From Brevundimonas sp. NIBR11 (lineage in GTDB: Bacteria; Pseudomonadota; Alphaproteobacteria; Caulobacterales; Caulobacteraceae), in contig NZ_CP115465.1 of the NCBI RefSeq assembly GCF_027912535.1, positions 2,274,001 through 2,338,000 of the forward strand: 64,000 nt of DNA, in the 5' to 3' direction. The notes below the pieces were generated by a model. The model saw only the letters and a program-made list of their open reading frames with translations, was not told the origin of the DNA and ran no database searches. This document shows, one piece after another, positions 1 through 8,863 of the stretch (its first letter is position 1; every line of letters begins with the position of its first letter). The translations under genes and the position numbers were made by a program.

Positions 1-1
1 G

Positions 2-748
2 GCCGATCCGGTGCTGGCTGAGGTCGTGGGCCAGGCCCTGTCCAACGTCGATCGGAAGCTCCTGAACGTCAGCCTGGAGCTGGGCGCCGGCGACGGCCGC
101 CGCGGCTCGCAGCGGGACTTCTCGGCCGAGGGCATGACCGGCGCCATCGACCGCTGCCTGCATGTCTCCGGCCTCGGCTGGATCGATGTCGCCCTGCTGG
201 AAGAGCCGGGCGAGGACGAGCTGCCGCAATCCTCGCTGAATGCGCTCAAGGCCCTGCGCGCCACCGAACGCGTCCGTTACCTCGGCGTCTCGGGCGAGGG
301 CGAAGTGATGGACGCCTATGTCTCGACCGGCGCCTTCGACGTTCTGGGCACGCCGTTCCACGTCAACGTCGACTGGAAGATTCGCTCGCGCGTCCGCGCC
401 GCGCGCGAGAAGGACATGGCCATCCTGGCCTATGACTATTTCCCTTCGGAGCTCGACACCGAGAAAAAGACCATCGCGCTGAACCAGCCCAAGAAGGGTC
501 TGTTCAGCTTCGGCAAGCCGAAGGCGGCGCCTGTCGCCCAGGCGAGCACCTTCGCCTTCCTGCATCGCACGCCCAACTGGACGGCCGAGGCCATCTGTCT
601 GGCCCATGCCATGACCGATCCAGCCATCTCCAGCGTCCTGGTCAGCGCGCGCGACGCCGAGCGCCTGAACGCCCTCGCCTCCGTGCCCGAGCGGGACATG
701 CCGCCGGGGCTCTCGGCCCAGATCGAGATGGCTAGAGTCGCGGCGTAA
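2..748 (+). CDS. Aldo/keto reductase-like protein (5' end outside window)
   Basis: The reading frame is open from the first bases of the window, so the N-terminus lies upstream and the first in-frame start seen (near 11) need not be real. The visible 248 residues look like the second half of an aldo/keto reductase TIM barrel: a strand ending RYLGVSG, then segments resembling the C-terminal barrel helices and a closing ISSVLVSARD block, which in this family lines the NADPH pocket. The catalytic Tyr/Lys/His region is not visible. Substrate unknown. A glutaredoxin gene follows about 70 bases downstream on the same strand. Confidence 0.7.
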   Translation, partial: ADPVLAEVVGQALSNVDRKLLNVSLELGAGDGRRGSQRDFSAEGMTGAIDRCLHVSGLGWIDVALLEEPGEDELPQSSLNALKALRATERVRYLGVSGEGEVMDAYVSTGAFDVLGTPFHVNVDWKIRSRVRAAREKDMAILAYDYFPSELDTEKKTIALNQPKKGLFSFGKPKAAPVAQASTFAFLHRTPNWTAEAICLAHAMTDPAISSVLVSARDAERLNALASVPERDMPPGLSAQIEMARVAA

Positions 749-819
749 CCGCCCACCGCCCTTGACCGGCCGGGTCGCCGTCCCTAGCTGACGCCTTGAA
801 ACGAAAGGCGTCCCTCCCC

Positions 820-1179
820 GTGTCCGACCAAGCTCTCGATACCGCCGCCGACCCGGTCCACGCCTTCATCGCGAAGACGGTGTCGGACCACGATGTTGTC
901 CTTTTCATGAAGGGAACGCCCGACAGCCCGCGCTGCGGCTTCTCCTCGCTGGCCGTGCAGATCCTCGACCATGTCGGCGCGCCGTTCGTCGGGGTCGACG
1001 TACTGCAGGACGACAGTCTTCGCGACGGCATCAAGACCTTCACCGACTGGCCGACCATCCCCCAGCTCTACGTTAAGGGCGAGTTCGTGGGCGGTTCGGA
1101 CATCGTGCGCGAGATGTTCCAGGCGGGCGAACTGACCGCCCTGATGGTCGAAAAAGGCGTGCCCCTCGGTCAGGAATAG
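820..1179 (+). CDS. grxD: Monothiol CGFS glutaredoxin (Grx4 family)
   Basis: A 119-residue monothiol glutaredoxin. The family binds a glutathione-ligated [2Fe-2S] cluster and passes clusters on with BolA-type partners. The single active-site motif CGFS is at about residues 39-42, preceded by FMKGTPDSPR; the cis-proline loop WPTIPQLY and the glutathione-binding VGGSDI follow, all expected for Grx4. I chose GTG at 820, which gives the usual length; a TTG at 796 would add eight residues. No bolA gene is adjacent. The thioesterase gene begins three bases after the stop, so the two are probably cotranscribed. Confidence 0.92.
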   Translation: MSDQALDTAADPVHAFIAKTVSDHDVVLFMKGTPDSPRCGFSSLAVQILDHVGAPFVGVDVLQDDSLRDGIKTFTDWPTIPQLYVKGEFVGGSDIVREMFQAGELTALMVEKGVPLGQE

Positions 1180-1181
1180 GC

Positions 1182-1607
1182 GTGGCCCGGCAGACCCTAA
1201 ACCCGCGTGAGGACCGCGAGACCTTCGAGGTCCCGTTGGATATCCGGCCCGAGCACATCGACGCCAACGGCCATGTGAACAACGTCGTCTATGTCGGCTG
1301 GCTGCAGGATGCGGGCACCGCGCACTGGAACGCCCGCTTCGACGAGACGACGCGGGCGAAATGGTCCTGGGTCGCCTTGCGGCACGAGATCGACTACCTC
1401 CGCGCCCTGATGCCCGACGACACGGCCGTGGCCCGCACGTGGGTCGGCGATCCGCAAGGGCCCCGCTTCGCCCGCTATGTGCGCATCGAGGACGGCCAAG
1501 GCCGGCTGTGCGCCCAGGGCGTTTCGGAATGGTGTCTGGTCGATGCGCAGACCATGCGCCCGACGCGCATTCCCGCCGACATGCTGCCGACCTTCGAGCG
1601 CCGCTGA
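1182..1607 (+). CDS. Acyl-CoA thioesterase, 4HBT hotdog family
   Basis: A 141-residue single hotdog-domain protein. The motif DANGHVNNVVYVGWL at residues 27-41 is the 4-hydroxybenzoyl-CoA thioesterase signature, with Asp27 as probable catalytic acid. Such enzymes hydrolyse acyl-CoA thioesters in the cytoplasm; the acyl specificity cannot be read from sequence. It starts with GTG two bases after the grxD stop, so translational coupling is likely. The next gene converges from the other strand four bases away. Confidence 0.85.
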   Translation: MARQTLNPREDRETFEVPLDIRPEHIDANGHVNNVVYVGWLQDAGTAHWNARFDETTRAKWSWVALRHEIDYLRALMPDDTAVARTWVGDPQGPRFARYVRIEDGQGRLCAQGVSEWCLVDAQTMRPTRIPADMLPTFERR

Positions 1608-1611
1608 GGCC

Positions 1612-2001
1612 TCAGGTCGTCGGGATGGTCGCCGGCAGCTGGTAGGGGTTGTTCACCGACACCCGCGAGCCGGGCAGCAGGCCCAGTTCCTCGAACGACC
1701 AGATCACCTCGACGCCGTCGGCGATCGGGGTCTCGCAGTCGTCCTGTTCGATGCGGCGCAGGGTGATGGTCGAAGCGGCGCCGACGTGGTCTACGATCGG
1801 GAACAGGTCCGACTTGTCGGTGCAACCGTTGGACGAGACCCAGAAGACGGCCAGATCTCGGGTGATCGCCGCCGCATGGATCGGCTCCACCTGCCCCGGC
1901 ATGGCGGCGACCTGCGTCGGCGCGTCCTGCTGGAACAGGGCGCAGCCGGACGTGGTCAGCGCAACGGCCGCCGTCAGGGCTAGCGTTCGGATGGACCCCA
2001 T
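1612..2001 (-). CDS. Small hypothetical lipoprotein
   Basis: About 129 residues. I chose ATG at 2001 rather than an in-frame start 39 bases upstream because it puts a basic residue directly before a hydrophobic segment and a lipobox ending TSGC, predicting a lipid-modified periplasmic protein. The mature part has only two further cysteines (in NGCTDK and DDCETP), which could form a disulfide. No domain recognised. It converges with the thioesterase gene, and the stop codons are four bases apart. Confidence 0.6.
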   Translation of the reverse strand: MGSIRTLALTAAVALTTSGCALFQQDAPTQVAAMPGQVEPIHAAAITRDLAVFWVSSNGCTDKSDLFPIVDHVGAASTITLRRIEQDDCETPIADGVEVIWSFEELGLLPGSRVSVNNPYQLPATIPTT

Positions 2002-2092
2002 GTCCGTCAAATCCTGTTCAGCAGAGTCATGATCGCTCAATTCGGGCGATTTCGCACCTGATTTTCGCCACCAGCGCGATCACGAAACAGAA

Positions 2093-2118
2093 AAGGCCCC
2101 GGATGTCTCCGGGGCCTT
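2093..2118 (-). terminator. Rho-independent terminator of rpsD
   Basis: A perfect 11-bp stem (AAGGCCCCGGA paired with its complement) with a 4-base loop, followed on the minus strand by TTTTCTGTTT. It lies about 70 bases beyond the rpsD stop. The same 11-bp stem recurs at the superoxide dismutase terminator near 4014-4039. Confidence 0.85.
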
Positions 2119-2185
2119 CAAAGTCACCGGGCTCAAGTAGCGCGAACGCGCGATAGCCCAGAAGAAATGCGCGAAAGGCGAAGCC

Positions 2186-2803
2186 TTACGAGCTGTAGTA
2201 TTCGACGACCAGGTTCGGCTCCATCTTCACCGCGAACGGCACGTCGGCCAGTTCGGGGAAGCGGACGAAGCGGACCGAGAAACCACGGTCGCCCAGCTCC
2301 AGATAGTCGGGGATGTCGCGCTCGCCCGACTGCTGGGCTTCGAGCACCAGAGCCATGTTGCGCGACTTTTCCTTGACCTCGACGACGTCGCCGACGCGCA
2401 GGCGGTAGGAGGCGATGTTCACCTTCTTGCCGTTGACGGTGACGTGGCCGTGGTTGACGAACTGACGGGCGGCCCAGGGGGTCGGCACGAATTTGGCGCG
2501 ATAGACGGTGGCGTCCAGGCGGGCTTCCAGCAGACCGATCAGGATTTCGGAGGTGTTGCCCTTGCGGCGGGCGGCCTCGTCATAGGTCTTGCGGAACTGC
2601 TTCTCGGTCAGGTTGGCGTAGTAGCCCTTGAGCTTCTGCTTGGCCTTCAGCTGCAGGCCGAAGTCGGAAACCTTGGACTTGCGGCGCTGGCCGTGCTGGC
2701 CGGGACCGTAGGAACGCTTGTTGACCGGCGACTTCGAGCGGCCCCACAGGTTCTCACCCATGGCCCGATCGATCTTATACTTGGCGCTGTGGCGCTTCGA
2801 CAT
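2186..2803 (-). CDS. rpsD: 30S ribosomal protein S4
   Basis: A 205-residue S4, the usual length. It is a primary 16S rRNA binder and nucleates small-subunit assembly. The N-terminus ([20 protein letters not shown]) and the S4 RNA-binding domain at roughly residues 95-160, with [11 protein letters not shown] and [13 protein letters not shown], are unmistakable. Here the gene stands alone, away from the alpha operon, as is common in alphaproteobacteria. It ends at its own strong terminator. The ATG start is preceded by an A/G-rich stretch serving as ribosome site. Confidence 0.98.
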   Translation of the reverse strand: MSKRHSAKYKIDRAMGENLWGRSKSPVNKRSYGPGQHGQRRKSKVSDFGLQLKAKQKLKGYYANLTEKQFRKTYDEAARRKGNTSEILIGLLEARLDATVYRAKFVPTPWAARQFVNHGHVTVNGKKVNIASYRLRVGDVVEVKEKSRNMALVLEAQQSGERDIPDYLELGDRGFSVRFVRFPELADVPFAVKMEPNLVVEYYSS

Positions 2804-2953
2804 TCTGTTCTCTTTTAAATGATGCGGCCCGGCCCCTCCGCGAATGGAGGGACGATCTCAACGGCGGTCCACGCATCGTCCGTAGTGTGTTCGCGCCGCC
2901 GACAGGAGCCGGTGACGTGAAGGCGGGGCTTATGAGGGTCTCGCCCCCTGGAG

Positions 2954-3883
2954 TCAAGGCTGGGCGGGCGCGCTTTCCGGAACCCAGACGAAGCCATCGG
3001 CCTGACGGCGGAAGGTCCCCAGTCCCGGGAAGGGGAAGTGGACGCCGTAGACACGCAAGGTCTGCGTCGCCCCACGACCGAGCAGAGCCAGTCGGGTCGC
3101 AACGGCGGCCTCGGAGTTGAAGTCCCAGGCGTTCACGAAGTCCGGCCTTTCGACCGAGATGACGGAACTATGCAGGGCGTCGCCGAAATAGAGCAGGCGA
3201 TCCTGACCTGAGACGATCTCATAGCCGGTGTGGCCCGGTGTGTGGCCTTGCAGAGAGACCGCGGTGATGGACGGCGTCACCTGGGCGCCCGGCTCAAAGG
3301 TCTCGACCCTGGGCGTGATGATCGGGATCAGGGCGGCCTGTTCGGCATCGGCCTGCAAGGCCGTCCACTCGGCGGCGCTCATGCGGATCGTCGCGTTGGG
3401 AAAGACCAGGGCGTCGTTCTTGACCAGGCCGCCGACATGATCGCCGTGGCCGTGCGAGATCAGGATGTCAGTCACCTGCCCCGGTTGGACGCCCGCCGCC
3501 GCCAGGGAGGCCGAGAGCTTGCCCTGGGTGCCCATGCCGCCGCCCGCCCCCGTGTCGATCAGGACGACCTTGTCGTCGCCGCGGATCAGGAGCGGCTGGA
3601 TCGACAGGTGGATTTTCGTGTCGCCAGTCGGACGCAGAACCTCTGCGACCCCGGCGTTGTCCGCCCACGGGCTCTGGCCCTTGGCGTTGTCGAGAACGAG
3701 GTCGCCGTCCTTCAGCGCCACAGCCTGGAGCGCGCCGATGGTGAACGGGTAGACGTCCACACTGGCGGTCGGCTGGACCGCCGGCGCGGCCGGAGCCTGC
3801 GCCTTCTCTGCGGGCTTCTGGCATCCGGCGACGATCAGGCCGGACAGGATCAGAGCGGCGGCGAGCTTGAACTGGGTCGTCAT
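2954..3883 (-). CDS. Metallo-beta-lactamase-fold hydrolase, lipoprotein
   Basis: A 309-residue secreted hydrolase. A hydrophobic signal ends in the lipobox IVAGC (Cys21), so the protein is probably anchored in the periplasm after processing. The zinc-binding motif HGHGDH is at residues 144-149; later candidate ligands are the histidines in GHTPGH and the aspartate in YFGDALH. The fold class covers lactonases, beta-lactamases and glyoxalase-II-like enzymes; the sequence does not decide between them. The gene stands alone, about 175 bases from the terminator-bounded superoxide dismutase gene. Confidence 0.85.
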   Translation of the reverse strand: MTTQFKLAAALILSGLIVAGCQKPAEKAQAPAAPAVQPTASVDVYPFTIGALQAVALKDGDLVLDNAKGQSPWADNAGVAEVLRPTGDTKIHLSIQPLLIRGDDKVVLIDTGAGGGMGTQGKLSASLAAAGVQPGQVTDILISHGHGDHVGGLVKNDALVFPNATIRMSAAEWTALQADAEQAALIPIITPRVETFEPGAQVTPSITAVSLQGHTPGHTGYEIVSGQDRLLYFGDALHSSVISVERPDFVNAWDFNSEAAVATRLALLGRGATQTLRVYGVHFPFPGLGTFRRQADGFVWVPESAPAQP

Positions 3884-4013
3884 GGGAGCCTCTGTGCGGG
3901 AAGAACGGCGGGGCTCAGATAGGTCGGCGTGCGTCGCGCGCCAGACTTAACCCCGCGCCCTCCGGTCATGCCCGGCCACCTGTTGCAGAACTGTCAGACC
4001 GCCGGCCAGCGAA

Positions 4014-4039
4014 AAGGCCCCGGATCACTCCGGGGCCTT
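4014..4039 (-). terminator. Rho-independent terminator of the superoxide dismutase gene
   Basis: The stem AAGGCCCCGGA with its complement and a TCAC loop, then TTTTC on the minus strand, 20 bases after the superoxide dismutase stop. The stem is identical to that of the rpsD terminator at 2093-2118. Confidence 0.85.
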
Positions 4040-4058
4040 CGCAACCTTGGACCTGGGA

Positions 4059-4673
4059 TCAGGCCGTGGCGGCGGCGAAGAGTTCGTTCGCCTTGTTCCA
4101 GTTCACCACGGTCCAGAAGGCCTTCAGGTAATCCGGGCGGCGGTTCTGGTATTTCAGGTAGTAGGCGTGTTCCCAGACATCGGCGCCCAGGACGACGGCG
4201 CCCTTTTGTTCGGCGACGTCCATCAGGGGGTTGTCCTGGTTCGGGGTCGAGGTGACCTTCAGCTTGCCGTCCTGGACGATCAGCCAGGCCCAACCCGAAC
4301 CGAACTGGCCGGCGCCGGCGGCGTTGAAGTCTTCCTTGAACTTGTCGAGCCCGCCCAGGTCGCGGTCGATCGCGGCGGCCAATTCGGCCGAGGGCTCGCC
4401 GCCCTGACCGGCCGGGGCCAGCAGTTCCCAGAACAGGGCGTGGTTCCAGTGACCGCCGCCGTTGTTGCGCACGGCCTTCGGCGCGGTCGAAATGGTCGCG
4501 AACAGCTCTTCCAGCGACTTGCCCTGCAGCGACGCATCGGCGTCCACCGCCTTATTCAGGTTGTCGACATAGGCCTGATGGTGCTTGTCGTGGTGGAAGG
4601 TCATCGTCTCCTTGTCGATGGCGGGCTCCAGCGCGTCATAGGCGTAGGGCAGCGGCGGCAGGGTGAAGGCCAT
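4059..4673 (-). CDS. sodB: Superoxide dismutase, Fe/Mn family
   Basis: A 204-residue cytoplasmic superoxide dismutase. Metal ligands are visible: His27 in TFHHDKHH, the histidine of [11 protein letters not shown], and Asp and His in DVWEHAYY. I chose the ATG at 4673 because homology starts there ([10 protein letters not shown]); an upstream in-frame extension is not supported. Metal use is ambiguous. Gly in GGGH and Gln in NQDNPLM are residues usual for Mn enzymes rather than strict Fe enzymes, so it may be Mn-dependent or cambialistic despite the symbol customary for Caulobacterales. An AGGA ribosome site precedes the start. Confidence 0.93.
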   Translation of the reverse strand: MAFTLPPLPYAYDALEPAIDKETMTFHHDKHHQAYVDNLNKAVDADASLQGKSLEELFATISTAPKAVRNNGGGHWNHALFWELLAPAGQGGEPSAELAAAIDRDLGGLDKFKEDFNAAGAGQFGSGWAWLIVQDGKLKVTSTPNQDNPLMDVAEQKGAVVLGADVWEHAYYLKYQNRRPDYLKAFWTVVNWNKANELFAAATA

Positions 4674-4716
4674 TGAGGAGTTCCTTGTGGTCGATGAATC
4701 CGTAACGCGCATGTAG

Positions 4717-4735
4717 GGCTCCCAACGCGGGAGCC
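4717..4735. promoter_or_regulatory. Perfect hairpin in the superoxide dismutase leader
   Basis: GGCTCCC and GGGAGCC form a perfect 7-bp inverted repeat around AACGC, 44-62 bases upstream of the dismutase start. It could be an operator or a leader-RNA hairpin; no T-run follows on either strand. Purely positional evidence. Confidence 0.35.
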
Positions 4736-4861
4736 AAAGGTTTGAAGTGCGCGGACGACGACTTTTTCCAAGCCACGAAGCTTGGTGAGCGTCGCTTAAG
4801 CATCTTTCCCGGGAACACGATCCGACCACAACCCTTGATTGGTGCGAAGGGAAAGAGGCCG

Positions 4862-5089
4862 ATGGGTCAGATGCTCGCCGACGCGCCAATGAAACTCAGC
4901 CAGCACGCGCTCGACGCCCTGTGTCAGGAGTTGATCGACGCGGCCGAGTTCATGGGCGACGAACAAATCCTGTGCGTCGCCGACGCGCTGCACGAGACCT
5001 TGAGGCGTCGCAAGCAATTGCGCTGCAAGATCCATCAGAGGGTCGAGGAAAGACTGTGCTCCGGACGAGGTGCGGCCTTCCCCTTCTAA
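4862..5089 (+). CDS. Small conserved-looking hypothetical protein
   Basis: A 75-residue protein, mostly helical in appearance ([18 protein letters not shown]), with a basic middle and three cysteines. I chose ATG 4862 because GAAAGAGG lies just upstream; later in-frame ATGs at 4871 and 4889 are possible. Its codon third positions are GC-rich, unlike the antisense frame over the same bases, which is a shadow. The stop overlaps the stop of the convergent small gene that follows. No family recognised. Confidence 0.55.
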   Translation: MGQMLADAPMKLSQHALDALCQELIDAAEFMGDEQILCVADALHETLRRRKQLRCKIHQRVEERLCSGRGAAFPF

Positions 5090-5319
5090 GTCGGCAGATT
5101 GGCCTTCAGGCAGTCGCGCACCGCCCGCTTCAGACTTCCCGGCGCATTGAGAAAGTCGACCCCGTCCGCCTCCAGCACCACCTTGACCGTCGCGTCCAGC
5201 CCCGAAGGCAGGGCCGCGATCACCCTCTTCTGCCCCTTGTCGTGCAGGCAGTGGCCCAGTTCGGTACACAAGGCCGCAAACAGGTCGTCGTACTGAGAAC
5301 CGGTGGTCATGCCGCTCAT
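5086..5319 (-). CDS. Small hypothetical protein coupled to VOC gene
   Basis: A 77-residue protein with no recognised domain. It reads like a compact alpha/beta fragment (VIAALPSGLDATVKVVLEAD). The ATG at 5319 overlaps the stop of the VOC gene as ATGA, so it is probably translated by coupling from that gene. It ends tail to tail with the small plus-strand gene, the two stop codons sharing bases. Confidence 0.6.
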   Translation of the reverse strand: MSGMTTGSQYDDLFAALCTELGHCLHDKGQKRVIAALPSGLDATVKVVLEADGVDFLNAPGSLKRAVRDCLKANLPT

Positions 5320-5699
5320 CCCACCCGGTGCAGGGCGCAAATCTTGTTGCCCGAGGGATCACGCAGATAGGCGAGGTTGAGGACGCCGAATTGACCGGTA
5401 CGCTCGCCGGGCGGGTCCTCGATCGACTTGCCGCCGGCGGCCACGCCCGCGTCGTGGAAAGCCTTCACGGCGTCCGCGTCCTTGGCGAAGAAGCCGATGG
5501 TGCCGCCGTTGGCGTGGCAGGCGGGCTCGCCGTCGATCGGCTTGCCGATGGCGAAGGCGCCGCGATCCGTGCGCCACCAGTAACGACCCTTGGGATCCGG
5601 GCCCTGCGAGGCCGGAACGCCCAGCGCGCCCAGCGCCGCATCATAGAATTTCCGCGACGCCTCAACGTCGTTGGCGCCTACTGTCAGGTGCGTGAACAT
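5316..5699 (-). CDS. VOC-superfamily protein (glyoxalase/bleomycin resistance fold)
   Basis: A 127-residue protein starting MFTHLTVGANDVEASRKFYD, the typical first beta-alpha-beta module of the vicinal oxygen chelate fold, and ending DPSGNKICALH, the second-module signature. His4 and a C-terminal acidic/His set could bind metal. Substrate unknown. It is the first recognisable enzyme downstream of class III alcohol dehydrogenase, with a small gene pair wedged between, and it overlaps the next small gene by four bases. Confidence 0.8.
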   Translation of the reverse strand: MFTHLTVGANDVEASRKFYDAALGALGVPASQGPDPKGRYWWRTDRGAFAIGKPIDGEPACHANGGTIGFFAKDADAVKAFHDAGVAAGGKSIEDPPGERTGQFGVLNLAYLRDPSGNKICALHRVG

Positions 5700-5732
5700 G
5701 GGTGTCCTCCCTCTGTATGTCCTGTGTCGGAC

Positions 5733-5852
5733 CTATTTGGCGTCGATCATCAACGAAGCGAGATCGACCGATACTCCCGAACGGGCGTCGGTCCAGGTTA
5801 GATTTTTCAGATCATCCCGTTCGAAATAGCGAAGTGCATCGTCGAGCGTCAT
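5733..5852 (-). CDS. 39-residue ORF directly after the DUF433-like gene
   Basis: ATG at 5852 lies three bases after the stop of the DUF433-like gene, in the order TAG-GAA-ATG, and the frame runs 39 codons to TAG at 5733. The product starts MTLDDALRYFERDDL and has several acidic residues and one hydrophobic patch (VDLASLMI). No family recognised. The position mirrors a toxin-antitoxin partner gene, but the usual DUF433 partner is a PIN-like protein more than twice this size. It could be a mini-protein or a remnant. Confidence 0.4.
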   Translation of the reverse strand: MTLDDALRYFERDDLKNLTWTDARSGVSVDLASLMIDAK

Positions 5853-5855
5853 TTC

Positions 5856-6188
5856 CTAGTAATCCTGGCTGGATCGAACGACGCCGTCCGCATCGAGATT
5901 TTCGATCAGCACAGCCCAATCTCCCGTGTCCCCACAAATGGTGAAGCGTTGAGGCGACGGCCCCAGCCCTTCGGCGACGAATAGATAGGTCGGATCTTTC
6001 GGTTCCACCCATGCCACCGCTGCTCCGATTTCGGCCTCGCTGAGTTCTGGAAAGCGTTGACGGAGCTGGTCTGCGTGCACGCCAGGTTGACCCCAGAAGG
6101 TCTGCACCTCCGCGATGGTCCGGTCGGTGCCCTCAATATGAGGCCCACCGCCAAACTTCTCCGGTATGCAAACGATTGATCGGGGCAC
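5856..6188 (-). CDS. DUF433-family small protein (antitoxin-like HTH)
   Basis: About 110 residues. The block PEKFGGGPHIEGT followed by a helix-turn-helix-like stretch (QRFPELSEAEIGAAVAWV) matches the pattern of DUF433 proteins, known mostly as antitoxins with a winged or homeodomain-like HTH. The last 45 residues (PTYLFVAEGL onward) are not part of the usual domain. No in-frame ATG is available; GTG at 6188 is the most plausible start, 14 bases after the alcohol dehydrogenase stop. Local base composition is less GC-rich than the flanks, hinting at acquisition. Confidence 0.6.
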   Translation of the reverse strand: MPRSIVCIPEKFGGGPHIEGTDRTIAEVQTFWGQPGVHADQLRQRFPELSEAEIGAAVAWVEPKDPTYLFVAEGLGPSPQRFTICGDTGDWAVLIENLDADGVVRSSQDY

Positions 6189-6202
6189 GGGCCGGTCGCA
6201 GC

Positions 6203-7309
<1,107 letters not shown>

Positions 7310-7381
7310 GAGGGACGTCTCCTGGTCTGAGAGCGCCTGACTAGCAGCCCGTCGAGCCTCAAGTCATCCGCCATCCTGAGC

Positions 7382-8013
7382 CTAGAGCAGCACCAGCATG
7401 TCGAAGCGCGCCACGCCGTCGCGTGGCGCCGTCATCAGGGCGGCCCGCCGGTCGGGCTCGGGGATGCGGGCCAGTTCGACATCCTGAGCATTCAGGGGCT
7501 CGTCCGAGAAGAACATCTGGGTGGTCAACCGCCGAACACCGTCGACCGTGACGGCCATATGGATGTGCGGCGTCCGGGTGATGATGCCGCCCGGTCCCGC
7601 GTCGATGGTGTAGGACGGCGGCTTCAGGGTGCGGAAGCGATAGCGCCCTTCTGCGTCCGTGCGGACCGCGCCATATCCCTGGAAGCCTTCGTCCCGCGCC
7701 ACCGGCCGCGTGTCGCCGCTATGCAGATATCGACGGCGTCACATTGCCAAAGCTCGATCGTGGCGTCGCGGAGGGGGCTGGCGGGCGGGCCGGACACGCC
7801 CTTCACCACGCCTTCGACGATCAGCGGCGTCGCCCCGGACTCCAGCCCTCCATTTCGCAGCAGGTCCCAGTCGCGATCGGCCGGCAGCCGGTCGGGATAG
7901 TAGGGTCCGGTGATCATGCCCGAAGTGATGACCTCGTCATCGTCCGCCAGCGCCGGGGTCACCATCGCAGATGTCAGCAAGCCGCCCAGGACCAGACGCC
8001 GATCGAACATCAT
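7382..8013 (-). pseudogene. Intradiol ring-cleavage dioxygenase-like gene, frameshifted
   Basis: Two overlapping minus-strand frames together spell one intradiol-dioxygenase-like protein. The upstream frame starts at 8013 after GGAG, has a signal-like N-terminus, then GPYYPD and IELWQCDA. Near 7728-7733 the reading must change frame to continue YLHSGDTRPV, then GYGAVRTDAEGRYRF, TPHIHMAV (iron-ligand histidines) and the C-terminus ending at 7382. One base appears missing. Catechol dioxygenases of this family cleave aromatic rings; secreted members such as this are of unknown substrate. A sequencing error is the alternative. Confidence 0.8.
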
Positions 8014-8080
8014 CCGTCTCCAAAACATGTGCGGTCCACCCTCTCTTGCCTCGCCCGCCCTGCCTAGAGGAAAAGCGACG

Positions 8081-8803
8081 ATGGCCCATCGCAACCTCGT
8101 CATCCTGACCGGCGCCGGCGTCTCGGCCGAAAGCGGCGTGCCGACTTTCCGGGGCGCGGACGGCCTGTGGGAAGGCCACCGATTTGAGAACGTCGCGACG
8201 CCCCAGGCCTTCGCGCGCGACCCGGCGCTGGTACAGCGGTTCTACAACCTGCGTCGCGCGGCCCTGTCGACCGTCCAGCCCAACGCCGCCCACCACGCCT
8301 TGGCCCGGCTCGCGGCCGAGTGGAAGGGCGACTTCCTACTGGTGACCCAAAACGTCGACGACCTGCACGACCGGGCGCTTGCCGAGGTGACGCCCGGACC
8401 CGGGTTCGAGCTCATCCACATGCACGGCGAACTGCTGAAGGCGCGCTGCACCGTGTCCGGCGTCGTCTCGAAATGGCGCGGCGACATGGCTGCGGACGAA
8501 CCCTCGCCCGATCACCCAGAGGGGCGGATGCGCCCGCACATCGTCTGGTTCGGCGAAATGCCGCTGTCCATGGACCGGATCGGTCGGGCGCTGGCGAAGG
8601 CCGATCTGTTCGTCTCCATCGGAACCTCGGGCGCTGTCTATCCGGCGGCGGGCTTCGTGCAGGAGGCGCGCTTTGCGGGCGCGCGCACGGTCGAGATCAA
8701 TCTCGAGCCCAGTCTCGGCGCGAGCCTGTTCTCCGAAGGCGTCTATGGCCCCGCGACCGAGACCGTCCCGGCATTCTTCGAGACGCTGAGCCGCCCGGCT
8801 TGA
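8081..8803 (+). CDS. cobB: NAD-dependent protein deacylase, sirtuin CobB type
   Basis: A 240-residue class III sirtuin. It removes acyl groups from lysines using NAD. Visible: [15 protein letters not shown] at 11-25 (NAD site), TQNVDDLH at 89-96, and catalytic His115 in HMHGE, then WFGEMP and [10 protein letters not shown]. The ATG at 8081 follows AGAGGAAAAG. The zinc module is reduced: only one cysteine (Cys123) remains where the family usually has a CxxC pair, and the second pair is replaced by an acidic/Pro stretch. It is divergent from the broken dioxygenase gene. Confidence 0.92.
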   Translation: MAHRNLVILTGAGVSAESGVPTFRGADGLWEGHRFENVATPQAFARDPALVQRFYNLRRAALSTVQPNAAHHALARLAAEWKGDFLLVTQNVDDLHDRALAEVTPGPGFELIHMHGELLKARCTVSGVVSKWRGDMAADEPSPDHPEGRMRPHIVWFGEMPLSMDRIGRALAKADLFVSIGTSGAVYPAAGFVQEARFAGARTVEINLEPSLGASLFSEGVYGPATETVPAFFETLSRPA

Positions 8804-8863
8804 GAACCCCATTCGGCCAACCTGGCGCACGACCGAGAACGTTCCGACTGAACCGGAGCCAGC

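Noticed and set aside
4796..5362. 188-codon minus-strand ORF spanning two small genes and the VOC end
   Set aside because: Overlaps real small genes on both strands and carries Arg/Gly-rich shadow composition.
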